Shown in pieces: positions 9,425-17,036 of a stretch of DNA of 64,000 nucleotides. The position numbers and the translations under genes were made by a program. This stretch comes from Pseudomonadota bacterium (GTDB lineage Bacteria > Pseudomonadota > Alphaproteobacteria > Caulobacterales > Caulobacteraceae), in contig JAFECT010000003.1 in NCBI GenBank assembly GCA_018241995.1, forward strand, positions 620,001 to 684,000, written 5' to 3'. Position 1 is the stretch's first letter. Every line of letters starts with the position of its first letter. Under the pieces are notes generated by a model. That model worked only from the letters and a program-made list of their open reading frames with translations. It ran no database searches and had not been told where the DNA came from.

Positions 9425-10261
9425 TCAGGCTCCGGTCTGGGGGAGGGGCGCACGGCGCGGGGGGAGGGGAAAGAAGGCGCTGGTCCTGGCCTGGTAGGCG
9501 CGGAAGGCGTCGCCGCGCGAGGCCAGCATCGAGCGCTCCAGCGGCGGCACGCCGGTGGCGAAGCGCAGGATCAGGAACATCACCAGCGGCGCGCCCAGCG
9601 ACAGCCAAGTGACAGGCTGGGACGGCTCAAGCGCGATGGCGGGATAGGCCAGCCACAGCAGCCATTCGAAGAAGTAGTTCGGGTGCCGCGACCAGGCCCA
9701 CAGGCCGCGGTCGCAGATGCCGCCCTTGTTGGCCGGATCGGCTTTGAAGCGCTTCATCTGCCCGTCGGCCAGGCTCTCGCCGCCGACCGCGATCAGCCAG
9801 ATCGCCACGGCTGCGAGGTCGCGCGGCCCCAGGCCGGCCTCCGGCGCGCGGGCGGCGAGCGCGATGGCCAGGGCCAGGATCGCGCTGACCGGGGCCTGGA
9901 TCAGCACGAAGCCGAACAGGCGGGCGTTGTAGGCCTTGCCCCATTTCTCGCGCAGCGCCTTGTAGCGGGCGTCCTCGTCATGCCCGCCGGCGACGCGCAC
10001 GGCGATGTAGCCGCCGAGCCGCAGAGACCACACGACCGCCATGGCCGCGACCAGCCATTGGCGCGGCGTCGGCTGCTCCCAATTCTCCAGCGGCCAGAGG
10101 GCGGCGGCCGCGCCGGCGGCTCCCGTGCCGAAGGTCCAGAACACGTCGACCCAGCCGGTGTCGCGCGCCAGCGCCTGCCAGGCCCAGGCCGCGGCCATCA
10201 CCGCCAGCATCAGGATCAGGATCGCGGCCATCAGCTCCGGCAGGGTGTGAACGCCGGCCAT
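9425..10261 (-). CDS. DUF1295 / steroid 5-alpha-reductase-like membrane protein
   Basis: A 278-residue integral membrane protein of the DUF1295 family, related to the C-terminal domain of steroid 5-alpha reductases and ICMT. Family blocks seen are DVFWTFGTG, DEDARYKALREKWGKAY, GLWAWSRHPNYFFEWLLW and the C-terminal YQARTSAFFP. The RHPNYFFE segment is the NADPH/prenyl-substrate region in relatives. It follows chrR with the junction TGACATG, so it is tightly coupled. The substrate is unknown. Between an anti-sigma factor gene and a CFA synthase gene, an acyl-chain reductase role is plausible. Confidence 0.88.
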   Translation of the reverse strand: MAGVHTLPELMAAILILMLAVMAAAWAWQALARDTGWVDVFWTFGTGAAGAAAALWPLENWEQPTPRQWLVAAMAVVWSLRLGGYIAVRVAGGHDEDARYKALREKWGKAYNARLFGFVLIQAPVSAILALAIALAARAPEAGLGPRDLAAVAIWLIAVGGESLADGQMKRFKADPANKGGICDRGLWAWSRHPNYFFEWLLWLAYPAIALEPSQPVTWLSLGAPLVMFLILRFATGVPPLERSMLASRGDAFRAYQARTSAFFPLPPRRAPLPQTGA

Positions 10262-10262
10262 G

Positions 10263-10904
10263 TCAGACGCCCGCGATGGTCCGGATCAGTTCGCCGAGGA
10301 ACCCCTGCCCCTTCAGCGAGCCCTCGGACGCGGCGATGCAAAGGCAGCCGCCGTCCTGCGCCAACACCTTCGGCCGATGCACCACCTCGGTGTCGCACTC
10401 GATGAAGTCGCCAGCGCGATAGGTGGTCTTGCCGTCGCGCAGGGCTCCGGAAACAACCGCGGTGAACTCGGGCCCCGAGTGGCCATGGTGCAGGCCGCGT
10501 ATGCCGGCCGCCACCCGCAGGAAGTAGAGCTTGTCGCCCGGCAGCTGCGGCACGTCGATCGGCTGCACCCACACGCCCGGCGCCAGCCAGCGCCGCCGCT
10601 TCACCGGCAGGCGCTCGATCAGCGAACGGGTATCGCGCGGCGGCGCGATGGGGGCGTCCGCCGACGCAGCCGGGGGATTCCGCTCGAGGCGGGCCAGCAT
10701 GAGGGGGAGTGCGTCGGCGGACATCTCGGCGGGCGGCAGATCGCTCATCATCGCGCCTGCGGCCTTCTCGAACAGGCGCACATGGCGGCGGCAGCGCTCG
10801 CAGCTCTCAACGTGGGCGGCCACGACGATGTCGAAGCCGGGGCGAAGGGTTCCGGCCGCGTAGTCGGCCAGGACCGCGTCGGCGGGGTGGTGGCGGGCGC
10901 TCAC
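10263..10904 (-). CDS. chrR: ChrR-type anti-sigma factor with cupin domain
   Basis: A 213-residue zinc anti-sigma factor. The N-terminal ASD domain has His6, His31, Cys35 and Cys38 (HVESCERC), the same numbering as the zinc ligands I recall for Rhodobacter sphaeroides ChrR. The C-terminal cupin has His140, His142, Glu146 and His176 in LHHGHSGPEF and VVHRP, matching the second metal site. In the known system ChrR holds the sigma factor inactive and releases it on singlet-oxygen or organic-peroxide stress, a response that needs the cupin. The GTG at 10904 overlaps the sigma stop (GTGA) and has GGAGGAG just upstream, giving strong coupling to the sigma gene. Confidence 0.95.
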   Translation of the reverse strand: MSARHHPADAVLADYAAGTLRPGFDIVVAAHVESCERCRRHVRLFEKAAGAMMSDLPPAEMSADALPLMLARLERNPPAASADAPIAPPRDTRSLIERLPVKRRRWLAPGVWVQPIDVPQLPGDKLYFLRVAAGIRGLHHGHSGPEFTAVVSGALRDGKTTYRAGDFIECDTEVVHRPKVLAQDGGCLCIAASEGSLKGQGFLGELIRTIAGV

Positions 10905-11485
10905 AGCAGCTCCTCCAGACGCTCGCGCAGGCGGGCCATGGCCAGCCGCACGCGGGATTTCACGGTCCCCAGCGGAATGCCGAGATCGGCGGCGATCTCG
11001 GAGTGGGGCTTCTCCTGGAAGAAGGACATGCGCACGACGGTCACTTGATCGGGGGTCAGGGACTTCAGCGCCTCGCGGACCTTGAGGTCGCGCTCGGCGC
11101 CGGAAACGATGGCGTCGGGCTGTTCGGGAGCGTCAGGCTCCTCGGACAGGTCGACGGCGTAGGCGAGGGCGGAGCGCTCCTTGCGCGCCGCGTCGATGCG
11201 CAGGTTGCGCGCGATGGTGAAGATCCAGGTCGAGGCCCCGGCGCGGGAGCGGTTGAAGAAGGCGGCCTTGCGCCAGACGCTCAGCATCGCCTCCTGCGCC
11301 AGTTCCTCGGCGGCGGGCGGCGTCGTGCCCAGGCCGATCAGATAGCTCTTCAGCCGCGGGGCGAAGAGCTGGAACAGGCGGGCGAAGGCGTCGCGGTCGG
11401 CGCGGACGGCGATGGCGACGATCAGGTCCTCGGGCGCGAGCTCTCGGGCCGGTTCGGAAGTCTCGATCGATGGCTCAGGCGTCAT
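10901..11485 (-). CDS. rpoE: ECF11-type RNA polymerase sigma factor (RpoE/SigE of ChrR system)
   Basis: A 194-residue ECF sigma factor. Region 2 includes DAFARLFQLFAPRLKSYLI, EELAQEAMLSVWRKA and STWIFTIARNLRIDAARK. Region 4 includes LTPDQVTVVRMSFFQEKPHS and LGIPLGTVKSRVRLAMARLR. The open frame reaches 11614, but the promoter at 11587-11613 would place transcription start near 11580. The ATG at 11485 therefore gives a complete sigma factor with a leader of about 95 bases; its SD is weak. It is co-encoded with chrR and probably drives its own operon and the divergent flavoprotein operon. Confidence 0.93.
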   Translation of the reverse strand: MTPEPSIETSEPARELAPEDLIVAIAVRADRDAFARLFQLFAPRLKSYLIGLGTTPPAAEELAQEAMLSVWRKAAFFNRSRAGASTWIFTIARNLRIDAARKERSALAYAVDLSEEPDAPEQPDAIVSGAERDLKVREALKSLTPDQVTVVRMSFFQEKPHSEIAADLGIPLGTVKSRVRLAMARLRERLEELL

Positions 11486-11586
11486 GCGTTGCGGCCGAAT
11501 CGGAAGAGCACGCCGCCGGGCCAGCGGCCGGGTGAGCCGCACACGCCGTGTCGAAAATGGCAGAGCGAGACCGTCCATGGCCCCTG

Positions 11587-11613
11587 ATACGCGGCCCGGC
11601 CACGGTTGGATCA
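11587..11613 (-). promoter_or_regulatory. Predicted sigma-E (ECF11) promoter of rpoE-chrR operon
   Basis: Read on the minus strand, TGATCC (11613-11608), 16 bases, then CGTAT (11591-11587). The same elements with identical spacing occur on the plus strand at 11659. TGATCC is the -35 type known for RpoE/ChrR promoters, so the operon is probably autoregulated. The predicted start site lies near 11580. Confidence 0.8.
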
Positions 11614-11658
11614 CTCATCGAGCCACCTCCCGCTTTGCAACGGAAGCGCCTTTCGCGG

Positions 11659-11685
11659 TGATCCGCCACCCGCCGCCCGCCGTAT
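11659..11685 (+). promoter_or_regulatory. Predicted sigma-E (ECF11) promoter of flavoprotein-DUF1365 operon
   Basis: TGATCC at 11659-11664, a 16-base spacer, then CGTAT at 11681-11685. This is the exact mirror of the promoter driving rpoE, with the -35 boxes only 45 bases apart back to back. Transcription would start near 11692, about 54 bases before the ATG at 11746. Confidence 0.8.
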
Positions 11686-11745
11686 CGTCCAGGCCTGGCG
11701 GCAATACCGGCCGGGCGCTCCGTCGCTTTCAGCCCAAGGCCTCCC

Positions 11746-13107
11746 ATGACCCCGTCCTCCCCCCGTGTCGCTTCCAGGCTGAACATTGCCGTCGTCGGCA
11801 CGGGCATCTCCGGCATGTCGGCCGCCTGGCTGCTGTCCGAGCGGCACGACGTGACGGTCTACGAAAGCGCCTCGCGCATCGGCGGGCATTCCAACACGGT
11901 CGATGCGCCCCAGAAGCGGGGCTCCGCGCCGGTCGACACCGGCTTCATCGTCTACAACGAACTGAATTATCCGAACCTGGCGGCCCTGTTCAAACACCTC
12001 GACGTGCCGACCAAGACCTCGGACATGACCTTCGCGGTGTCGCTGGACGACGGCAAGGTCGAATACGCGGCCAAGGACCTGAAGGCCTTCCTGGCGCGGC
12101 CGCGCAACTTCTTCAGCCCCCGGTTCTGGTCGATGGCGGCCGACCTGGTGCGCTTCTACCGGCGCGCGGTGAAGGACATCTCGCCCACCGACTCCGAAAT
12201 GATCACGCTGGGCGACTATCTCGACGCCGAGGGCTATGGCGAGCCGTTCCAGAAGGATCACCTGCTGCCCCAGGCCGCCGCCATCTGGTCGGCGTCGCCG
12301 GACAAGATCCGGGACTATCCTGCCTGCGCCTTCGTGCGCTTCTTCGAGAACCACGGCCTCTTGAACTTCATCCAGCGCCCGGCCTGGCGCACGGTCGAGG
12401 GCGGCAGCCGCGCCTATGTCGAGCGCCTGACGGCGCGCTACGCGGAGCGGGTCCGCACCGGCTCCGGGGTCAAGGCCATCGTTCGCACCGACGACGGTGT
12501 CCTGATCCGCGACGCCGGCGGGCGGGTGGAGCGTTTCGATGAGGTGGTGATCGCCACCCATGCCGATCAGGCGCTGGCGCTCCTGCAGGATCCGACGGCG
12601 GAGGAGCGCGAGCTCCTGGGCGCCTTCCGCTACTCCCGCAACCTCACCGTCCTGCACACCGACGCCCGCCTGATGCCGAGCCGCAAGGCCCTGTGGTCGA
12701 GCTGGAACTATGTCGGCCGGTCGGAGGGTTCGGACGTCTGCTGCGTCAGTTACTGGATGAACGCCTTGCAGGGGCTGAAGACCGACGAGCCGCTGTTCGT
12801 GACCCTCAACCCGCACCTGACGCCGCGGCCGGACAAGGTGATCCACACCGAGGTCTATGAGCACCCGATCTTCGACGCCGCCGCGGTGCGCGCGCAACGG
12901 CGGATCTGGTCGCTGCAGGGCCGCCAGGGCACCTGGTTCTGCGGCGCCCACTTCGGTTCGGGCTTCCACGAGGACGGGCTGCAGTCGGGCCTGGCCGTGG
13001 CCGAGCAGCTGGGCGGCGTGCGCCGCCCCTGGAGCGTGGCCGGCGAGAGCGATCGCATCTACCTGACCCCACCGGCCCCGCGCTCGCCCGCCGGGATCGC
13101 CGCGTGA
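11746..13107 (+). CDS. FAD-dependent amine-oxidase-fold oxidoreductase
   Basis: A 453-residue flavoprotein. The FAD-binding Rossmann loop is VVGTGISGMSAAWLLSERH, followed by VYESASRIGGHSNTV, the usual block of the protoporphyrinogen-oxidase/amine-oxidase fold. The C-terminal FAD block FCGAHFGSGFHEDGLQSG completes the site. Proteins like this sit with DUF1365, CFA synthase and ChrR in many alphaproteobacteria and belong to the singlet-oxygen regulon. Relatives are thought to act on unsaturated or methylated fatty acids. AAGG lies 7 bases before the ATG. The GTGA overlap couples it to DUF1365. The substrate is not determined. Confidence 0.9.
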   Translation: MTPSSPRVASRLNIAVVGTGISGMSAAWLLSERHDVTVYESASRIGGHSNTVDAPQKRGSAPVDTGFIVYNELNYPNLAALFKHLDVPTKTSDMTFAVSLDDGKVEYAAKDLKAFLARPRNFFSPRFWSMAADLVRFYRRAVKDISPTDSEMITLGDYLDAEGYGEPFQKDHLLPQAAAIWSASPDKIRDYPACAFVRFFENHGLLNFIQRPAWRTVEGGSRAYVERLTARYAERVRTGSGVKAIVRTDDGVLIRDAGGRVERFDEVVIATHADQALALLQDPTAEERELLGAFRYSRNLTVLHTDARLMPSRKALWSSWNYVGRSEGSDVCCVSYWMNALQGLKTDEPLFVTLNPHLTPRPDKVIHTEVYEHPIFDAAAVRAQRRIWSLQGRQGTWFCGAHFGSGFHEDGLQSGLAVAEQLGGVRRPWSVAGESDRIYLTPPAPRSPAGIAA

Positions 13108-13895
13108 CCGCTTTCCGGTCAGCGCTATATCCGGGGACGGTGCTGCACGCGCGCGTCCGGCCGAGGCGCCATCGCCTGCGCTATTCGATCTTCTGGATGC
13201 TGTTCGACCTGGACGAGTTGCAACGGCTCGATCGCGACCACTGCCTGTTCGCCCACAACCGCGCGGGGCTGCTGAGCTTCCACGACCGCGACCACGGCGA
13301 GCGCGACGGTTCGCCTTTGCGCACTTGGGCTGAGCGAATGATGCGCCAGGCGGGCGCGGCGCCGGACGGCGGTCGGATCGAGGTGCTGTGCATGCCGCGG
13401 GTGCTGAACCATGTGTTCAACCCGATCAGCGTCTGGTTCTGCCGCGACCGCGCCGAGCGGCTGAAGGTCGTGATCTATGAGGTCAACAACACCTTCGGCG
13501 AGCGGCACAGCTACGCCATCCCCGTCGCCGACCCGGATGCTGAGGTGATCGAGCAGGGCTGCGACAAGGCCTTCTACGTCTCGCCCCTGATGCAGATGGA
13601 CCTGACCTACGCCTTCCGCGTCCGCCCGCCGGGGCGCAAGGCTTCCGTCGCCATCGCCGCCTCCGACCACGAGGGCCCGGTGCTGACGGCCTCCTTCGCC
13701 GGCCACAGGCGCGAGATCGGCGACCGCGCCCTGCTCGCCACCTGGCTGGCGCATCCCCTGCTCAGCCTGAAGGTTCTGGCCGGCATCCACTGGGAGGCCC
13801 TGCGCATCCTGCTCAAGGGCGTGCGCTTCCACGCCAATCCGCGCCGCCTGCGTGAGACTGTGCAACCTGTAGCGCAGCCGCCGCGAACCGCTTAA
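13104..13895 (+). CDS. DUF1365 family protein
   Basis: A 263-residue DUF1365 protein. Signatures are LYPGTVLHARVRPRRHRLRY at the N-terminus, SIFWMLFDLDEL, the central MPRVLNHVFNPISVWFC and YEVNNTFGERHSY, and the late FYVSPLMQMDLTYAFRV. The GTG at 13104 overlaps the flavoprotein stop, so the two are translated together. DUF1365 has no proven activity. Its constant pairing with this flavoprotein and CFA synthases suggests a lipid-modifying complex. It ends 34 bp before the DUF6065 gene, which might be read through from the same promoter. Confidence 0.9.
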   Translation: MTAFRSALYPGTVLHARVRPRRHRLRYSIFWMLFDLDELQRLDRDHCLFAHNRAGLLSFHDRDHGERDGSPLRTWAERMMRQAGAAPDGGRIEVLCMPRVLNHVFNPISVWFCRDRAERLKVVIYEVNNTFGERHSYAIPVADPDAEVIEQGCDKAFYVSPLMQMDLTYAFRVRPPGRKASVAIAASDHEGPVLTASFAGHRREIGDRALLATWLAHPLLSLKVLAGIHWEALRILLKGVRFHANPRRLRETVQPVAQPPRTA

Positions 13896-13929
13896 GCAAT
13901 ACGCTCTAACCATCGTCGGGGGCGACGGC

Positions 13930-14724
13930 GTGAGCGACGTGAACGAAGCGATTGAAGCGGCCGAAGGGGCCGAAACCAAGGGCATCCGGCTGACGGCCTT
14001 TTCCACCGGGGGGCACATGCCGCCCTTGCGGCCCGCGCCTGTCGACCGGGCCTGGATGGACGCGACCCAGGATCGCTACGCCTATCGCTGCCTGCCGCTG
14101 AACATCGCCAATGCGCACGGCTGGGAAATCCTGTGCCCGTCCGGCTTCGCCTGTGGCTGGACCGGCGAGAACAATATCGAGGCGATCCTGGTCGGCCCCG
14201 ACAAGGACACCGTCGCCCCGGCGATCAGCCATTTCGGCTACGGCGTCCTGACCTTCCACGTGCCGTTCCTGTTCCGCACGGAACCCGGCTACGACCTGAT
14301 GGTGATGGGTCCGATCAACCGGCCCAAGGACGGCATCGCGCCCTTGACCGGCATCGTCGAGACCGACTGGGCGCCCTTCACCTTCACCATGAACTGGCTG
14401 TTCACGCGGACCGGGACCCTGCTCCGCTTCGAGAAGGACGAGCCGTTCTGCCATATCTTCCCGGTCAAGCGGGGCGAGGTGGAGGCGATCCAGCCGGAGA
14501 TCCGCTCGCTCAACGAAGACCCCGAACTCAAGGCCCAGTTCGAAGCCTGGTCGGCCAGCCGCTCGGGCTTCAACAGCGAGCTGAAGACGCCGGGGTCGGC
14601 CGCCCAGCAGCAGAAGTGGCAGAAGAACTACTACAAGGGCCAGGACCTGAGCGGCGGCCGCGGCGCCGACGACCACCGCACCCGCGTGCGCCTGAGGCCG
14701 TTCCGCGACCTCAGCAAGGGATGA
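13930..14724 (+). CDS. DUF6065 family protein of unknown function
   Basis: A 264-residue soluble protein with no signal peptide, starting at GTG 13930 after a GGGGG-type SD. I recognise it as DUF6065-like from WEILCPSGFACGWTG, FGYGVLTFHVPFLFRTEPGY, GPINRPKDGIAPLTGIVETD and CHIFPVKRGE. The tryptophan-rich, beta-rich core looks like a compact enzyme or binding fold, but no catalytic motif is obvious. Its stop overlaps the start of the next gene (ATGA at 14721), so it is coupled to a secreted glycosidase-like protein. The function is unknown. Confidence 0.8.
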   Translation: MSDVNEAIEAAEGAETKGIRLTAFSTGGHMPPLRPAPVDRAWMDATQDRYAYRCLPLNIANAHGWEILCPSGFACGWTGENNIEAILVGPDKDTVAPAISHFGYGVLTFHVPFLFRTEPGYDLMVMGPINRPKDGIAPLTGIVETDWAPFTFTMNWLFTRTGTLLRFEKDEPFCHIFPVKRGEVEAIQPEIRSLNEDPELKAQFEAWSASRSGFNSELKTPGSAAQQQKWQKNYYKGQDLSGGRGADDHRTRVRLRPFRDLSKG

Positions 14725-16871
14725 GCCGCAGGGCGCTGTTCCTGACGGCGTGCCTCGGTCTGCTGGCGGTTGCGCCGGTCGCCGGCGCGCGTGCGCCTGG
14801 CCGCGCGCCCGGTCCCACGAAGCCGCCGCCGATCGGCACGGTCGTGATCGCCGAGAGCCGCGGGCCGGTGAACCGCTTCCGCCCGGACGAGGCCTTCGGC
14901 GCGGCGCTGGACGGCATGGGCAAGGGCGAGGTCGAGGCGCTCTACACCCCTCACAATGTGGAGCGGATGCGCTCGGCGGGCCTGAAGCGGATCACCTACC
15001 GCACCCGCGCCGAGCTCGGCATCGAGGCCTGGCACTGGAACACCGAGGGGACGTGGAGCGATCCGGCCCGTCGGCAAGGCTACTGGACCTCCAGCGACCG
15101 GCCGGGACCCAAGCCGCTGCGGGTCACCTGGGGTTACAACCTGCCTCGCCGCGGCGACACCATCGACCAGGCCAACAACGTCGGCTTCTCGCGACTCGAC
15201 GACGGCGACCTCTCGACCTTCTGGAAGAGCAACCCCTACCTCGACAAGCGCTACACGGGCCTGGCCCAGAATCGGCCGCAGTGGATCGCGGCAGACCTCG
15301 ACGCGCCTCGCGCCATCGAGGCGGCGCGCATCCGCTGGGCCACCCCCTTCGCCGTGCGCTTCGAGGTGCAGTACTGGAAGGGCGAGGACCAGTACGATCC
15401 CGAGGGCCGGTGGATCGCCTTCCCGGAAGGACGCCGCACCCAGACCAGGGCGTCCGATGCGCCGATCCGCCTGGCCGCCAAGCCGGTCACCACGCAGTTC
15501 CTGCGCATCCTGCTGTTTGAGTCCTCCAACACCGCGCCGAAGGGCTCGACCGACGTGCGCGACAGCCTGGGCTATGCGGTGCGCGAGGTGGAGTTCGGTG
15601 TCCTGGCCCCGGACGGGCGGCTGCTCGACGTCATCTGCCACGGCAAGGGCCGCGATCGCCAGACCGTGATGCACGTGTCCTCGACCGACCCCTGGCACCG
15701 CGCAGTCGACCGCGATCCGGAGCTGGAGCAGCCGGGCTTCGACCTGGTCTACGGCTCGGGCCTGACCAACGGCCTGCCGATGATGGTCCCGGTCGGCCTG
15801 CTCTACGACACGCCCGAGAACGCCGCGGCCGAGATCCGCTGGCTGAAGGCCAAGGGCTATCCCTTCACCCAGGTGGAGCTGGGCGAAGAGCCGGACGGCC
15901 AGCTCGTGGCGCCGGAGGACTACGCCGACCTCTACCTCGAGACCGCGGCCGTGCTGCGCCGGGTCGATCCTGGCCTGCAACTCGGCGGCCCCAGCCTGCA
16001 GTCGGGCTTCACCGATACCTGGCCCGATCCGGTTCCCGGTCCGACAGGCCGCTCCTGGACCGGCCGCTTCATCGCGCGGATGAAGGCGCGGGGCGGCATG
16101 GGCGAACTGAACTTCTTCTCGTTCGAGCACTATCCGTTCGACGACCTGTGCGGACCGCTCGACCGCAAGCTGGTGGCCCAGACGGGCATGATGGACCGCC
16201 TGCGCAGGAGCTTCGACGCCGATGGCGTGCCCGAGACCATCCCCTGGATCATCAGCGAATACGGCTTCTCGGCCTTCTCGGGCCGGGCCATGTCGGAGAT
16301 GCCCAGCGCGCTCCTGGACGCCGACATCGTCGGCCATTTCCTGAGCGTCGGCGGCGACGGCGCCTATCTGTTCGGCTACGCGCCCAACACTCCGATCAAC
16401 CAGCACCGCGCCTGCGCCGGCTTCGGCAACATGATGCTGTTCGACGCCGACGAGGACGGCCAGGCGCGCAACCCCATGCCGGCCTACCGTTTCACGCGGA
16501 TGCTGACCGAGGATTGGACGCAGGCGGGCGCCGGCGAGCACCAGGTCTATGCCGCATCCACCGACGTGCTGGACGCCAGGGGCCAGCCCCTGGTCACCGC
16601 CTATGCCCTGAAGCGGCCAGACGGACGCCGGGGAGTGATGCTGGTCAACCGCGATGCGCGGGCGGCGCATGCGGTGAGGCTGCGACTGGACGACGGCCGC
16701 GATCTCGGACCTGTCGAGGTCGTGCAGTACGGGCCGGATCGCTACAGCTGGAAAGACGCCGGGCCGAAGAGCCGGCCGGTGAAGAATGAGGCGCCGGCGC
16801 GGTTCGAGGCTGAGGCCGGGGCGCCCGTGATGCTCCCGGCTTATTCGCTGACGGTGGTCATCCAGCACTGA
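14721..16871 (+). CDS. Secreted glycoside hydrolase-like protein (clan A fold) with discoidin-like domain
   Basis: A 716-residue protein with a signal peptide (MSRRALFLTACLGLLAVAP). Residues about 140-275 look like a discoidin/F5-8C carbohydrate-binding domain (DDGDLSTFWKSNPY, PQWIAADLDAPRAIEAARI). From about 340 a TIM-barrel glycosidase-like region follows. LGEEPDGQ near residue 393 may hold the acid/base Glu, and IISEYGFSAF near 510 the nucleophile Glu, in the order of GH39/clan A retaining enzymes. A C-terminal beta domain (HAVRLRLDDGRDLG, PAYSLTVV) resembles the sandwich of these enzymes. The start ATG lies inside the DUF6065 stop. The substrate is unknown and the exact family is uncertain. 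Confidence 0.72.
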   Translation: MSRRALFLTACLGLLAVAPVAGARAPGRAPGPTKPPPIGTVVIAESRGPVNRFRPDEAFGAALDGMGKGEVEALYTPHNVERMRSAGLKRITYRTRAELGIEAWHWNTEGTWSDPARRQGYWTSSDRPGPKPLRVTWGYNLPRRGDTIDQANNVGFSRLDDGDLSTFWKSNPYLDKRYTGLAQNRPQWIAADLDAPRAIEAARIRWATPFAVRFEVQYWKGEDQYDPEGRWIAFPEGRRTQTRASDAPIRLAAKPVTTQFLRILLFESSNTAPKGSTDVRDSLGYAVREVEFGVLAPDGRLLDVICHGKGRDRQTVMHVSSTDPWHRAVDRDPELEQPGFDLVYGSGLTNGLPMMVPVGLLYDTPENAAAEIRWLKAKGYPFTQVELGEEPDGQLVAPEDYADLYLETAAVLRRVDPGLQLGGPSLQSGFTDTWPDPVPGPTGRSWTGRFIARMKARGGMGELNFFSFEHYPFDDLCGPLDRKLVAQTGMMDRLRRSFDADGVPETIPWIISEYGFSAFSGRAMSEMPSALLDADIVGHFLSVGGDGAYLFGYAPNTPINQHRACAGFGNMMLFDADEDGQARNPMPAYRFTRMLTEDWTQAGAGEHQVYAASTDVLDARGQPLVTAYALKRPDGRRGVMLVNRDARAAHAVRLRLDDGRDLGPVEVVQYGPDRYSWKDAGPKSRPVKNEAPARFEAEAGAPVMLPAYSLTVVIQH

Positions 16872-16872
16872 T

Positions 16873-17027
16873 CCTTCTCCCCTTGTGGGAGAAGGTGGCC
16901 GAAGGCCGGATGAGGGGTCTTGCCAGGGCCTCTGAGCCCAGCGCCCTTCACCAGCACCCTCTCCGGATAGTTCGCTTCGACCCCTCATCCGTCGCTGCGC
17001 GACACCTTCTCCCACAAGGGGAGAAGG
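16873..17027. repeat. Inverted pair of hairpin-forming intergenic repeats
   Basis: Two copies of a short palindromic element face each other between convergent genes. The left copy (16873-16917) and right copy (16981-17027) share a hairpin arm, CTTCTCCC/GGGAGAAG around TTGT, plus the run GGATGAGGGG, inverted in the right copy. About 63 bases separate them. The form resembles the REP-like elements common in alphaproteobacterial intergenic space. It lacks the T-run of a standard terminator but could fold in the RNA from either side. Confidence 0.8.
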
Positions 17028-17036
17028 GTCAGTGAA

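Noticed and set aside
11486..11614. A 43-residue N-terminal extension of the sigma factor
   Set aside because: The predicted -35/-10 promoter lies within it, and the conserved sigma region begins after ATG 11485.
16873..17027. CRISPR-like repeats
   Set aside because: There are only two copies, in inverted orientation, with no regular spacer series and no cas genes in the window.
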